DNA of 23,850 nucleotides from CAVAWX01 sp963642995 (GCA_963642995.1 CAVIIZ010000024.1:1-23850), one strand, 5' to 3'; positions 7,330-14,627 are shown, counted from the first letter of the stretch. The notes: generated by a model from the letters alone, not told the origin. Translations and numbers: made by a program.

Positions 7330-8196
7330 TTATTCCTGCGAAAGGGCGAAATCGAACGCGCAGACGGCGTCGGCGACGCGGGAGGACACGTAGCTGTCCG
7401 TCTGGAGCGCGGGCACGAGGCCGTGCTGCTCGACGACGCTTGCCGCGATGGGGCCGCAGGCGACGATGCCCGTAGAGGACAGCAGGGACTGCGCGCGGGC
7501 GCCGAGCAGACGAAAGAACGCGCCGGCAAGCTGCGCGTCGGGCAAGACGACGGCGTCGAGCGCCCCGTCTTCGAGGCCGGCGGCGAGCGTGTCGCCATCG
7601 CGGCAGTCATCGCCGCCGTTTCCACCGTCCACGACCACCTGCTCGAAGACGCGCGCGCCCGCCTCGCGCAGCAGGTCCGCGAGCTTGCACGGCGCGCCCG
7701 CCTCGCAGGCAACGGCGATCGTGCGGCCGACGAGCGCGCGGCCGGGCGCGGGCTTCACCGGCGCGACGAAGCGGCCGACGAGCACGTCCACGGGCGACGC
7801 CGGGCGCAAGCGGCGCACGAGCTGCGCCGCCTCGTGCAAGACGGTCTGCGCGGTTTGGAAGAAGGGGCTTTTCAGGCGGTAGACGAGCGCCGCCGGCACC
7901 CCAGGTCCTGCGCCCGCCTGCTCCAGGTGCGCAAGCGCCAGGGGCAGCGCGCGCACGGACAGACGCAGGCGGACGGTGGCGCCTGCGGACAAGAGCACAG
8001 CCAGCGCCGCCCAATCGACGTCCGGCGCGGACTCGGACTCGTCCGGCGCGAGGAAGACGACGGGGCGCGGGCGGTCCGGGCGCGAGAGCGCTATGTCGGC
8101 AAACGCCGCGGGAAAGCCGGCGGCGTCTGTCTCGAGCACGGGCGAGAAGGCGTCCGGGCGCGCATCGGCGCCATGTGAAACGTCCACGTCGGACAT
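7330..8196 (-). CDS. Shortened SUMT/HemD-like fusion protein (uroporphyrinogen-III synthase-like), probably degenerate
   Basis: This 288-residue protein resembles the junction of CobA-HemD fusions. Residues about 28-150 match the C-terminal half of uroporphyrinogen-III methyltransferase (DWAALAVLL; then VPAALVYRL.SPFFQTAQTVL; then PVDVLVGRFV). After GRALVGRTIAVAC (152-164), the counterpart of the usual LFGRRVLVTR junction, the rest resembles about one lobe of HemD (DAVVLPDAQLAGAFF; GIVACGPIAASVVEQHGL). The N-terminal catalytic half of the methyltransferase and one HemD lobe are missing. The ATG at 8196 overlaps the pepC stop by one base (TGATG), which implies translational coupling and argues for this start. 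No other tetrapyrrole gene is in the window. It may be a remnant or have a new role. Recognition is by motif order only, so the function is uncertain. Confidence 0.65.
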   Translation of the reverse strand: MSDVDVSHGADARPDAFSPVLETDAAGFPAAFADIALSRPDRPRPVVFLAPDESESAPDVDWAALAVLLSAGATVRLRLSVRALPLALAHLEQAGAGPGVPAALVYRLKSPFFQTAQTVLHEAAQLVRRLRPASPVDVLVGRFVAPVKPAPGRALVGRTIAVACEAGAPCKLADLLREAGARVFEQVVVDGGNGGDDCRDGDTLAAGLEDGALDAVVLPDAQLAGAFFRLLGARAQSLLSSTGIVACGPIAASVVEQHGLVPALQTDSYVSSRVADAVCAFDFALSQE

Positions 8197-9563
8197 CACG
8201 CGAGCGTCCCGAACGGATCCCAGGGCGCCAGCTCGATGAGCTCGCCTTCGCGATAGGCCTTGCGCTCCTCGGGTTTCAGGTACTTCTTGTCCACGACCAC
8301 CTGGTAGACGTATTCGGAAAACCACTCGTCGCTCATCGTGTCGAAACCGTCGCGCCCGTGGTCTTTGCCCCAGGAATTCTCGACCTTCCACGAGACGGGC
8401 GTCCCGCCGGCGCCCAGGCGCGCGCCCAGAAACGTCATGGCGTGCGTCATGACCGATTCGCCGTAGTCGAGCCTGGCCGCGCGGGAAAAGCCGCCCTCCA
8501 CCTCGAAGCCGAACAGCGCGTCGACGTCGAGGGCCGCCGTGTCCATGACGCCCTCGTCTTGCAGGTAGCTTTGGTCCACGTCGCAGCCGAACCACACGGG
8601 CCGCCCGTCTTTGAGCTGGGCAAGCGCGAGCTCTTTGAGGCGCTCTACGGGCAGGTTCAAATGCCGCACCCCGCCCGCCTCGACGACGTTGCCCAGGCGC
8701 CGCACCGTGTAGGGGCGCATGTAGGGCTTGTCGGCGGTGGGGGCGGATATCAGGCTGACGTAGTCGCCCGGATGCATGCGCAGCACCTTGCGGGCGAACT
8801 TCTTCGGGGAAAAGCGCCCGGAGACGGCGAGCTTGCCGTCGCGGTCGCGCAAGCGCACGTCGAACTCGCGCGGCGGCCGGCCGAAGGCGATGACGAGCAT
8901 GCGCTGCACGTTGGCCATGTAGCTCCCCTTCATCGCGCGCAGCTCTTCAGACGTCGCGCCCCCCTCGTGCGCCTCGCGCAGATCGCGGGCGCACTTGCGC
9001 AGGTAGCGCGTGAGATAGGCGTCGATCTGGTCGGTGTTTCTCGAGCAGGCCGTCTCGGGGTAGGCCTCCTTGGGCACGAGGCCGTATTTCTCCACGAGGG
9101 CGGCGAGCATGTCCCATTGCCCGCCGTCGTCTACAGGCCCGGCCAAGATGAAGGCCATCTCGCGTCCGTCGAGCGGCTCGTCTAGCGTGTCGAGGATCTG
9201 CTCGAAAAACCAGTTGCTCTTCTCCAGCTTGTCGAAAAACAGCGTCCAAGCCTGCGAGAACTCGAAGTTTTCCAGCTTGTAGCGCTCGATCACCTGCTGG
9301 CGCATCGTGTTCAGGGCCGCAAACATCCAGCAGCGCCCCGAGCGCTCCTGGTTGCAGCGCGCGCCCTGTTTGAGCTCCACGTCGAAGCCGAGCGTGTTGT
9401 CCGCTATGCCTTCCGGCACGCGCGCAGCGCGGCGCACCCCCGCCGAGCTGACCGCGTTTTTCGCGATGACATGCGCCCTGTCCTCGGCAAACGAGGCGAA
9501 AACCTCCTCTATCCCCTCGATGGAAAGCTCACGCCCCGCGTCCTGCCTCTTCCTCGCTGCCAT
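8196..9563 (-). CDS. pepC: Aminopeptidase C / bleomycin hydrolase-type cysteine peptidase (family C1B)
   Basis: This 455-residue cytoplasmic papain-fold exopeptidase normally forms a self-compartmentalising hexamer and trims N-terminal amino acids from peptides. The catalytic residues are visible: Gln72 and Cys78 in NQERSGRCWMFAALN, His374 in VMTHAMTF and Asn396 in KVENSWG. The length and the C-terminal arm that enters the active site in this family (ending DPFGTLA) are normal. ATG at 9563 is preceded by AAAGGAG and GAGGGG; the frame is open further upstream but without a better start. There is no signal peptide. The stop codon overlaps the start of the SUMT/HemD-like gene, and an amino-acid symporter follows, suggesting a peptide-use operon. 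Such peptidases are typical of lactic acid bacteria and some anaerobes. Confidence 0.95.
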   Translation of the reverse strand: MAARKRQDAGRELSIEGIEEVFASFAEDRAHVIAKNAVSSAGVRRAARVPEGIADNTLGFDVELKQGARCNQERSGRCWMFAALNTMRQQVIERYKLENFEFSQAWTLFFDKLEKSNWFFEQILDTLDEPLDGREMAFILAGPVDDGGQWDMLAALVEKYGLVPKEAYPETACSRNTDQIDAYLTRYLRKCARDLREAHEGGATSEELRAMKGSYMANVQRMLVIAFGRPPREFDVRLRDRDGKLAVSGRFSPKKFARKVLRMHPGDYVSLISAPTADKPYMRPYTVRRLGNVVEAGGVRHLNLPVERLKELALAQLKDGRPVWFGCDVDQSYLQDEGVMDTAALDVDALFGFEVEGGFSRAARLDYGESVMTHAMTFLGARLGAGGTPVSWKVENSWGKDHGRDGFDTMSDEWFSEYVYQVVVDKKYLKPEERKAYREGELIELAPWDPFGTLA

Positions 9564-9624
9564 ATGCCCCTCGCCACTCCTTTTCTCGCGTTTCTCTTTT
9601 TTGCCGGACACGAAGAATAGCGCA

Positions 9625-9855
9625 TCAGGCGAAAACGAGGTGCTTGCCCTCCTTCGCGCACTGTCCAAGGTACATGTTCATAATCGTCTGGTACGGCACC
9701 CCGCATCTGGCCGATTCCGCCTTGAAATACTCGACTGTCGCCCCGTCTATGTTCATGGTCACCCTGCGACGCAACTTGCCGGCGTAGGGGTTCGGGGTGC
9801 TGTTCTCGAAGTCAATCTCTGCCGGCATGTCCAAATCTTTCTCATCCATCTTCAT
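9625..9855 (-). CDS. BrnA-like antitoxin (ribbon-helix-helix/CopG type)
   Basis: This 76-residue protein has an acidic N-terminus (KMDEKDLDMPAEIDFENS) followed by RRRVTMNIDGATVEYFKAE and GVPYQTIMNMYLGQCAKEGK. That is the strand-helix-helix layout of CopG/BrnA antitoxins that bind DNA and their toxin. The start at 9855 is fixed by a strong GGAGGT six bases upstream; the longer open frame lacks one. Its first 14 bases overlap the 3' end of the BrnT-like toxin gene, so translation is coupled, toxin first and antitoxin second as in known brnTA operons. In that family the antitoxin, alone or with toxin, represses the operon. Base composition here is visibly less GC-rich than in flanking genes, which hints at acquisition. 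Confidence 0.8.
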   Translation of the reverse strand: MKMDEKDLDMPAEIDFENSTPNPYAGKLRRRVTMNIDGATVEYFKAESARCGVPYQTIMNMYLGQCAKEGKHLVFA

Positions 9856-10153
9856 GTCGGTACCTCCAATACGCTTTCTCTTCTGTTCTCGTCGCCGCAC
9901 GCGCGGATATGATCCTTATGGACAAGCCACCGCGGCGTTCGCAATAGCACACCGTGAGAACACGGGGTGCAAGACTTATTCCCATCAGGAAAAACCGTTC
10001 CTCCTCCTGCGAATGGGCGGCATCCGCCACGACACGCGCGTGCGGATCAAAGAAAGCGTCCGCCGCCTCCTCGAAACTCACCGCATGCTTGACCTCGTTT
10101 GCCTCGGCCTTGCGGTCGTCCCACTCGAAATCTATGTATCCGCCTGCGCACAT
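9842..10153 (-). CDS. BrnT-like toxin (DUF497 family, predicted ribonuclease)
   Basis: BrnT toxins have a RelE-like fold and inhibit translation by cleaving RNA. The protein shows the family opening IDFEWDDRKAEANEVKHAVSFEEA, then DPHARVV, ERFFLMG, and the C-terminal ISARAATRTEEKAYW block. From the ATG at 10153 it is 103 residues, close to the usual length. A further in-frame ATG exists at 10183, but neither start has a ribosome site. A near-consensus -10 TATACT (10160-10165) predicts transcription starting exactly at 10153, so a leaderless message beginning with MCAGGYIDFEW is the best reading. It overlaps the antitoxin gene by 14 bases. Toxicity and target are inferred from the family. Confidence 0.82.
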   Translation of the reverse strand: MCAGGYIDFEWDDRKAEANEVKHAVSFEEAADAFFDPHARVVADAAHSQEEERFFLMGISLAPRVLTVCYCERRGGLSIRIISARAATRTEEKAYWRYRHEDG

Positions 10154-10159
10154 GCATAC

Positions 10160-10165
10160 AGTATA
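10160..10165 (-). promoter_or_regulatory. -10 element of the toxin-antitoxin operon
   Basis: TATACT on the minus strand matches the -10 consensus at five of six positions and lies seven bases before the ATG at 10153. The local sequence is rich in short inverted repeats (GTATAC, TGCATG...), possible operator material for the antitoxin. No clear -35 hexamer is seen. Confidence 0.5.
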
Positions 10166-10214
10166 CACATCTGATGCAATCATACCGTTTTCGAGGCTGA
10201 AAGCCGAAAGCGTC

Positions 10215-11186
10215 TCACTCCCTCTTCTTCACCGCGCGTCCCTTGCCCACGATCTGGGGCAGCAGCTCGGAGACGAGCACGGCGAAAAACACCAGCGCGA
10301 AACCGCAGAGCAGCTGCGCCGTCAGCGACTCGGTGCCGGCGGCGACGGAAAACGCCACGCCGAAGGGGGATTCCAGCGACAGCAGCAACGCCGCGCTCGC
10401 GGGAGAGGTGTGCTGCTGGCCGATGTTTTGAAACGACAGCGCGACGAGGGTGCAGCAGACCGCCAGATAGCAGAGGCTGAACCAGTCCTCGCCGGCGAAA
10501 GCGGAGAAGTCGGGCGGAGCCTCGAAAAGCGCCGCGGCAAGGCCTGCCAGCAAGGCGACGACGGCGAACTGCACCGTCGTGAGCACGTATATGTCGCGTC
10601 CCTGCGAGAACTTCGCGGTGAAGACGATGTGGAAGGAGTAGAAGACCGCGCACACGAGGCTCAAGGCGTCGCCTGCGCTCATGCCGAGGGAATCCGACGA
10701 GCCCAAGCTGATCAAGCCGACGCCTGCGATGCTCATGCCCGCCGCCACGAGGTTGAAGCGGGTCGGGCGACGATGCGCTATCCACCAGGCCACGAACGGC
10801 ACGAGCACGGAGTAGACGGCGGTGAGAAACGCGTTCTTGCCGGGCGTCGTGCCCGCCAACCCGAAGGTCTGCGTGCAATAGGCGCCGAACATGAACAGCC
10901 CCATGACGGCGCCGCAGGCGAGATGGTCGCGGGTGAAGACGCGGGTGAGGAGGCCGCGCGATGCGACAGAGCCTCGCGTCCGGGCCGCAGCGCCGCATGC
11001 GCGCTTGCCCGGCGCACCGGCGCGGGCGCCCTTCACCATGCACACAAGCCCCAACACGACGGCCGCCGTGCCGAAGCGCACGAACAGCAGCCAATCCGGG
11101 CTGATCACGTCGAGCAGGTCTTTGGCCAGCACGAACGAGCTGCCCCATATGACCGTCGCCGCGACGATCAGGAGTTTGTAGACCAC
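10215..11186 (-). CDS. EamA/DMT-superfamily membrane transporter
   Basis: This 323-residue protein has about ten hydrophobic segments arranged as two EamA repeats. It opens MVYKLLIVAATVIWGSSFVLAK, with the WGSSF motif typical of the family; the second half has FYSFHIVFTAKFS and SLESPFGVAFS. Members export amino acids or other metabolites, or have unknown substrates. A basic, Ala/Arg-rich loop of roughly 35 residues between the second and third membrane segments looks like an insertion. The start is GTG at 11186, preceded by AGGACGGGCGGG, only 13 bases after the stop of the amino-acid ABC ATPase gene. It is therefore very likely the last gene of the ABC operon, an uncommon partnership of importer and possible exporter. 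The substrate cannot be deduced. Confidence 0.9.
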   Translation of the reverse strand: MVYKLLIVAATVIWGSSFVLAKDLLDVISPDWLLFVRFGTAAVVLGLVCMVKGARAGAPGKRACGAAARTRGSVASRGLLTRVFTRDHLACGAVMGLFMFGAYCTQTFGLAGTTPGKNAFLTAVYSVLVPFVAWWIAHRRPTRFNLVAAGMSIAGVGLISLGSSDSLGMSAGDALSLVCAVFYSFHIVFTAKFSQGRDIYVLTTVQFAVVALLAGLAAALFEAPPDFSAFAGEDWFSLCYLAVCCTLVALSFQNIGQQHTSPASAALLLSLESPFGVAFSVAAGTESLTAQLLCGFALVFFAVLVSELLPQIVGKGRAVKKRE

Positions 11187-11199
11187 GTGCCCGCCCGTC

Positions 11200-11982
11200 C
11201 TACTTGATGTGGCCGAGGAAATCTCTCGTGCGCCGGTGGCGCGGATGGTCGAACACCTCGGCAGGCGCGCCCTCCTCCACGACCACGCCGCCCTCCATGA
11301 AGATGACGCGGTCGGCCACCTCGCGGGCGAACTGCATCTCGTGGGTGACGACGACCATGGTCATGCCGTCTTCGGCAAGGCTGCGCATGACGTCGAGCAC
11401 GCCGCGCACCAGCTCCGGGTCCAAGGCGCTCGTGGCCTCGTCGAAAAGCATGACGTGCGGGTTCATGGCAAGAGCCCGCGCGATGGCCACGCGCTGCTGC
11501 TGGCCGCCGGACAGCTGCGCGGGCAGGTAGTCGGCGCGTTCGGCCAGCCCCACGCGCGCAAGCTCTTCGAGCGCTATCTTCTCGGCTTCGGCCTTCGAGC
11601 GCTTCAAGACCTTGCGCTGGGCCAGCATGACGTTTTTCTTCGCCGAGAGATGCGGGAAGAGGTTGAACTGCTGGAACACCATGCCGACGCGCTCGCGCAG
11701 CTTGTTCACGTCGGTGCGCGGGGAGGTGATCTCGGTCCCCTCGATGAAGATGTGGCCGCCGGTGGGCTCTTCGAGCAGGTTGATGCAGCGCAGCATCGTG
11801 GACTTGCCCGAGCCGGACGGCCCCAAGACGACGACGACCTCGCCGCGGGCCACCTCGATGTTCACGTCGCGCAGCACCTGCGTCTCGCCGAAGCTCTTCT
11901 CCAGATGCCGGATGGAGACCATGGGCTGCTCGCCCGCAGCCTGCGCGTTCACAGCCTGCGCGTTTTCCTCCTGCCCGCTCAT
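11200..11982 (-). CDS. Polar amino-acid ABC transporter, ATP-binding protein (GlnQ-like)
   Basis: This 260-residue cytoplasmic ATPase powers the adjacent permease. All nucleotide-binding motifs are present: Walker A GPSGSGKST near residue 54, Q-loop VFQQFNLFPH, signature LSGGQQQR, Walker B VMLFDEATSALDP, and H-loop VVVTHEM. The Q-loop sequence and overall similarity place it with GlnQ/HisP/ArtP importers of polar amino acids. Its ATG overlaps the permease stop codon as ATGA, which supports the long form including about 20 poorly conserved N-terminal residues. An internal Met21 at MVSIRHLEKSFG could be an alternative start. It is third in the receptor-permease-ATPase-EamA operon. The transported amino acid is unknown. 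Confidence 0.96.
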   Translation of the reverse strand: MSGQEENAQAVNAQAAGEQPMVSIRHLEKSFGETQVLRDVNIEVARGEVVVVLGPSGSGKSTMLRCINLLEEPTGGHIFIEGTEITSPRTDVNKLRERVGMVFQQFNLFPHLSAKKNVMLAQRKVLKRSKAEAEKIALEELARVGLAERADYLPAQLSGGQQQRVAIARALAMNPHVMLFDEATSALDPELVRGVLDVMRSLAEDGMTMVVVTHEMQFAREVADRVIFMEGGVVVEEGAPAEVFDHPRHRRTRDFLGHIK

Positions 11983-13451
11983 CGCGCACCCCCCTTCTCC
12001 TCGCCGCCGCCGAATGCCGCTTCATCGGCGCCGTTTCCTTCGTCGGCGCCGGAAGACGCCGCCTCGCCGCCGCCGGCGATTTCACCATCTGCGGCCGCCC
12101 TGTCGGCGATCTCGTCTTTCATCTGGGAAAAGGCCTCGCGGCGGGTGCGGCGCAGCTTGCGCGCGACGTGCTGCCCTCCCCCGTCGGAAGACGCCAGGCG
12201 CTTTTCCAGACGCCCGACCACGTGGATGAGCGGCAAGGTGACCACCAGGTAGAACCCTGCGGCCACGATATACGGCGTCATGTTGCCCGTGTTGGCCACG
12301 GCGCTCTTCGCATAGAGCATCAGCTCCATCACGCCGACGGCGGCCAGCAGCGAGGTGTCCTTGTAGAGCAAGATGAACTCGCTGGTCATGGTGGGAATCA
12401 CGCGACGCACGGTCTGCGGGATGATGACGTGGAACATCGTCTGGGCGCCCGTCATGCCCAGCGAGCGGGCCGCCTCGAACTGACCGCGCGGTATCGACTG
12501 GATGCCCGCGCGCAAGATCTCGCACATGTAGGCGCCGGAGTTGAAGCTCATCACCAGCACGGCGAGCACGTACTGGTCGACCTTTATGCCCAGCTGGGGC
12601 AAGCCGAAGAACGCGAGGTAGATCTGGAGGAACAGCGGGGTGCCGCGCACGACGCCGGTGTAGACGGCGGCAAGCGCGTGCAGGATGCGCGAACGCGAGA
12701 TTTTCATGAACGCGGCCACGAGCCCTATGGGTATGGCCAGCGGGAACCCGACGCACACGAGCGCAAGCGAGATCAGCCACCCGACGAACACCGTCGGGAT
12801 GGAGCTGACGATCAGCTGCGGCTCGAAGAAGGTCTTCAGCGGCTGCACGGAATTCCACGCCTGCACCGCAGGCTGCGCATCGAGCCAGTCCACGATGCCC
12901 TGCACGGCGCTGGAGGCCTCGACGGCGATGGCGGGGCTGTCGGGCAGCTGCGTCGTCTCGCCGGAGTCGCGCGTGTAGAAACCGGACAGGCACACCTGGC
13001 CTTCGATGTTGGGAAGCGCCGCCTCGTAGGTCTCGACGCGCAGGCGCATGCCCGTCTCGAGCGGGCTGGCAAACGCGACGCGCACCTGCTCTTGCGCCGT
13101 GTCCACGACCACGTCCGCGTCCAGCTTCAGGCGCGTCGTGCCGGACAAGACCGTCACCTTTGCCGTGGTCGCGTCCGTCAAGTCCGAGCCATCCGGAAAC
13201 TGCACCGTCACGCCCGAGACGCTCTCGCCGGCATCGACCACGCCCTCCCAGGTCACGCGCGTGGGGATGCCGCCCAAGACCGCGTCGCCGTTGCTCTCGT
13301 TGCTCTTTGCCGTCGTGACGTCTTGGGTGAAGGCGCCGGCAAGCGACGGGGCGACGAGGGCCAAGACGAGCGAGAGGGCCAGCGCCGTGCCGGCCGACCG
13401 CTTGAGCAGCTGCTTCAAGTTTGCGGGGGTGTTTGCGGGCGATCCGTGCAT
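11979..13451 (-). CDS. Polar amino-acid ABC transporter permease with extra extracytoplasmic N-terminal domain
   Basis: The 490-residue product is about twice the normal permease length. Residues 1-41 look like a signal peptide or signal anchor (hydrophobic 21-40, ending PSLAGA). Residues about 42-210 form a Ser/Thr/Val-rich, probably beta-rich extracytoplasmic domain that I do not recognise; it is not an SBP_bac_3 receptor domain. Residues about 212-420 are a standard His/Glu/Gln/Arg/opine permease with TPLFLQIYLAFFGL and the EAA loop around 327-346 (EAARSLGMTGAQTMFHVIIP) that contacts the ATPase. A charged, Gly/Ala-rich cytoplasmic tail (about 421-490) follows. ATG at 13451 has GGAGAGGA upstream. 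The stop overlaps the ATPase start. It lies 145 bases after the receptor gene, separated by a terminator-like hairpin. Confidence 0.92.
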   Translation of the reverse strand: MHGSPANTPANLKQLLKRSAGTALALSLVLALVAPSLAGAFTQDVTTAKSNESNGDAVLGGIPTRVTWEGVVDAGESVSGVTVQFPDGSDLTDATTAKVTVLSGTTRLKLDADVVVDTAQEQVRVAFASPLETGMRLRVETYEAALPNIEGQVCLSGFYTRDSGETTQLPDSPAIAVEASSAVQGIVDWLDAQPAVQAWNSVQPLKTFFEPQLIVSSIPTVFVGWLISLALVCVGFPLAIPIGLVAAFMKISRSRILHALAAVYTGVVRGTPLFLQIYLAFFGLPQLGIKVDQYVLAVLVMSFNSGAYMCEILRAGIQSIPRGQFEAARSLGMTGAQTMFHVIIPQTVRRVIPTMTSEFILLYKDTSLLAAVGVMELMLYAKSAVANTGNMTPYIVAAGFYLVVTLPLIHVVGRLEKRLASSDGGGQHVARKLRRTRREAFSQMKDEIADRAAADGEIAGGGEAASSGADEGNGADEAAFGGGEEKGGAR

Positions 13452-13465
13452 CTCGCGTCCTCTCC

Positions 13466-13509
13466 AAAAGAAAAGGGACGGCAGCTCCCAGAAAGGGCGC
13501 GTCCGTCCC
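13466..13509 (-). terminator. Intercistronic terminator/attenuator between receptor and permease genes
   Basis: On the minus strand, a 7-bp stem GGGACGG/CCGTCCC (13503-13509 with 13475-13481, loop of 21 containing a small inner CCC/GGG) is followed directly by TTTTCTTTT (13474-13466). It ends about 15 bases before the permease start codon, so its T tract abuts the permease ribosome site. Partial termination here would give more receptor than transporter, as is common in ABC importers. Confidence 0.65.
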
Positions 13510-13596
13510 GCTTTTCCATGAAACCTCGACCGGGGGCATCCGGCCGTCACAGCCCGTCCACTCTACTTCAAGCAGGCGAAACTGTCCAGAGCCGTG

Positions 13597-14484
13597 CTAG
13601 ATCCCGTACTTCTTGCGAATCGTGTTCATGGTACCGTCGGACTCCATCTCCTTCATCGCGTTGTTCATGGCCGCGGTCAAGGCCGTGTTGCTCTTGTTCA
13701 CGATGACGCCGTACTGCTCGCCGGTGGCGATGGTCTCGAGCACCTGGCAGTCGTTGTACTCGCCGGAAACGTGCATCTGCGCCACGGGGTCGTCGTAGAC
13801 GGCGGCCTGTATCTGCCCGGAGCGCAGCGCCTGGAGCAGGTCGGGCGTCTCCTGGTAGGGCGTGTAGGAGGCGTTTTTCAGATTCTCCTGCACCCAGGCC
13901 TCGCCCGAGGTGCCGCTTTGGGCGCCGACCTTGGCGCTGGAAAGCGCGTCGCGGGCCGTGATGCCGGAATTCTTCAGCACGACGATCGCGAGGTTGGAGT
14001 CGTAGTAGGAGGTGGTGAAATCCACTTCCTTGGCACGCTCGTCGTCGATGGTGATAGACGAGGCCGCGCAGTCGATGCCCGTGCCGCCGGCGACCGCCGT
14101 GACCAGCGTGTCGAAGGCCTGGTTCTTGAACTCGACGGAAAGGCCGAGGCGCTTGGCGATCTCGGTCATGAGGTCGGCGTCGAAACCCTCCACCGTGTCG
14201 CCGTTCAACGACTCCATGGGCGGATAGTCGGCCGAGACGCCGACGGTGAGCTTGCCGGAGGTGGCGAGCTTGTAGTTTCCCGCGTCGGTGCCCGACGTGC
14301 CCGTGGCGCTCGAGCCGGAGCCGGAGCTGGAGCTGGAGCTGGAGCTGGTGCCGGAACCGGAGTTCGACGAGCTCGACGACCCGGACCCGCCGCATCCCGC
14401 CAGCGCGGCGACGCAGGCGACGGCCAGGGCAGCGCACGCGATGGCCGCGAACACGCGCCCCGTCTTCTTCACGTTCTTGTTCAT
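13597..14484 (-). CDS. Amino-acid-binding lipoprotein of the ABC importer (SBP_bac_3)
   Basis: This 295-residue receptor has a lipoprotein signal peptide (basic start, hydrophobic 11-30, lipobox LAGC with lipid-bearing Cys31). A long Gly/Ser linker (about 32-66) and a family 3 solute-binding domain (about 70-295) follow. Typical motifs are KLTVGVSADYPPMES, EGFDADLMTEIAKRLG, and IDCAASSITIDDERAKEVDFTTSYY. It would sit on the outer face of the membrane and deliver a polar amino acid to the permease. ATG at 14484 follows AAGGGGG. It is first in the operon, behind a -10-like TATATT. The linker is encoded by a hexanucleotide repeat. The ligand cannot be assigned from sequence. Confidence 0.95.
   Translation of the reverse strand: MNKNVKKTGRVFAAIACAALAVACVAALAGCGGSGSSSSSNSGSGTSSSSSSSSGSGSSATGTSGTDAGNYKLATSGKLTVGVSADYPPMESLNGDTVEGFDADLMTEIAKRLGLSVEFKNQAFDTLVTAVAGGTGIDCAASSITIDDERAKEVDFTTSYYDSNLAIVVLKNSGITARDALSSAKVGAQSGTSGEAWVQENLKNASYTPYQETPDLLQALRSGQIQAAVYDDPVAQMHVSGEYNDCQVLETIATGEQYGVIVNKSNTALTAAMNNAMKEMESDGTMNTIRKKYGI
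14312..14359. repeat. Hexanucleotide tandem repeat in the receptor linker
   Basis: Eight six-base units follow the pattern GAGCTG/GAGCCG on the plus strand (two GAGCCG, four identical GAGCTG, then GTGCCG and GAACCG). They encode a Ser/Gly-rich linker on the minus strand. Six-base units keep the reading frame, so slippage would change linker length without breaking the protein. Confidence 0.8.
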
Positions 14485-14525
14485 GATGAAACCCCCTTGT
14501 GTCTCCTCGTGCATAAACGCGCCTG

Positions 14526-14531
14526 AATATA
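14526..14531 (-). promoter_or_regulatory. Likely -10 element of the amino-acid ABC operon
   Basis: TATATT on the minus strand gives a predicted start near 14519 and a leader of about 35 bases before the ATG at 14484. No good -35 hexamer is visible. It lies in the divergent region shared with the YhgE-type genes. Confidence 0.4.
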
Positions 14532-14627
14532 GCGCACTTTCGCATACGCGCGCCCGAGAACATGCAGATTCGCCCGCCAGACGGCGCATCGCCCGGCGCC
14601 CGCGACAAACACAGGGCGCGGCTTGTG

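Noticed and set aside
5505..7475. A 656-codon plus-strand open frame antisense to the AGCS symporter
   Set aside because: It has the same composition effect: a charged, His/Asp/Gly-rich low-complexity product without motifs, opposite a clear transporter.
12168..13706. A 512-codon plus-strand open frame antisense to the permease
   Set aside because: The product is Arg/His-rich without recognisable motifs and spans the intercistronic hairpin and part of the receptor gene. It is an antisense shadow.
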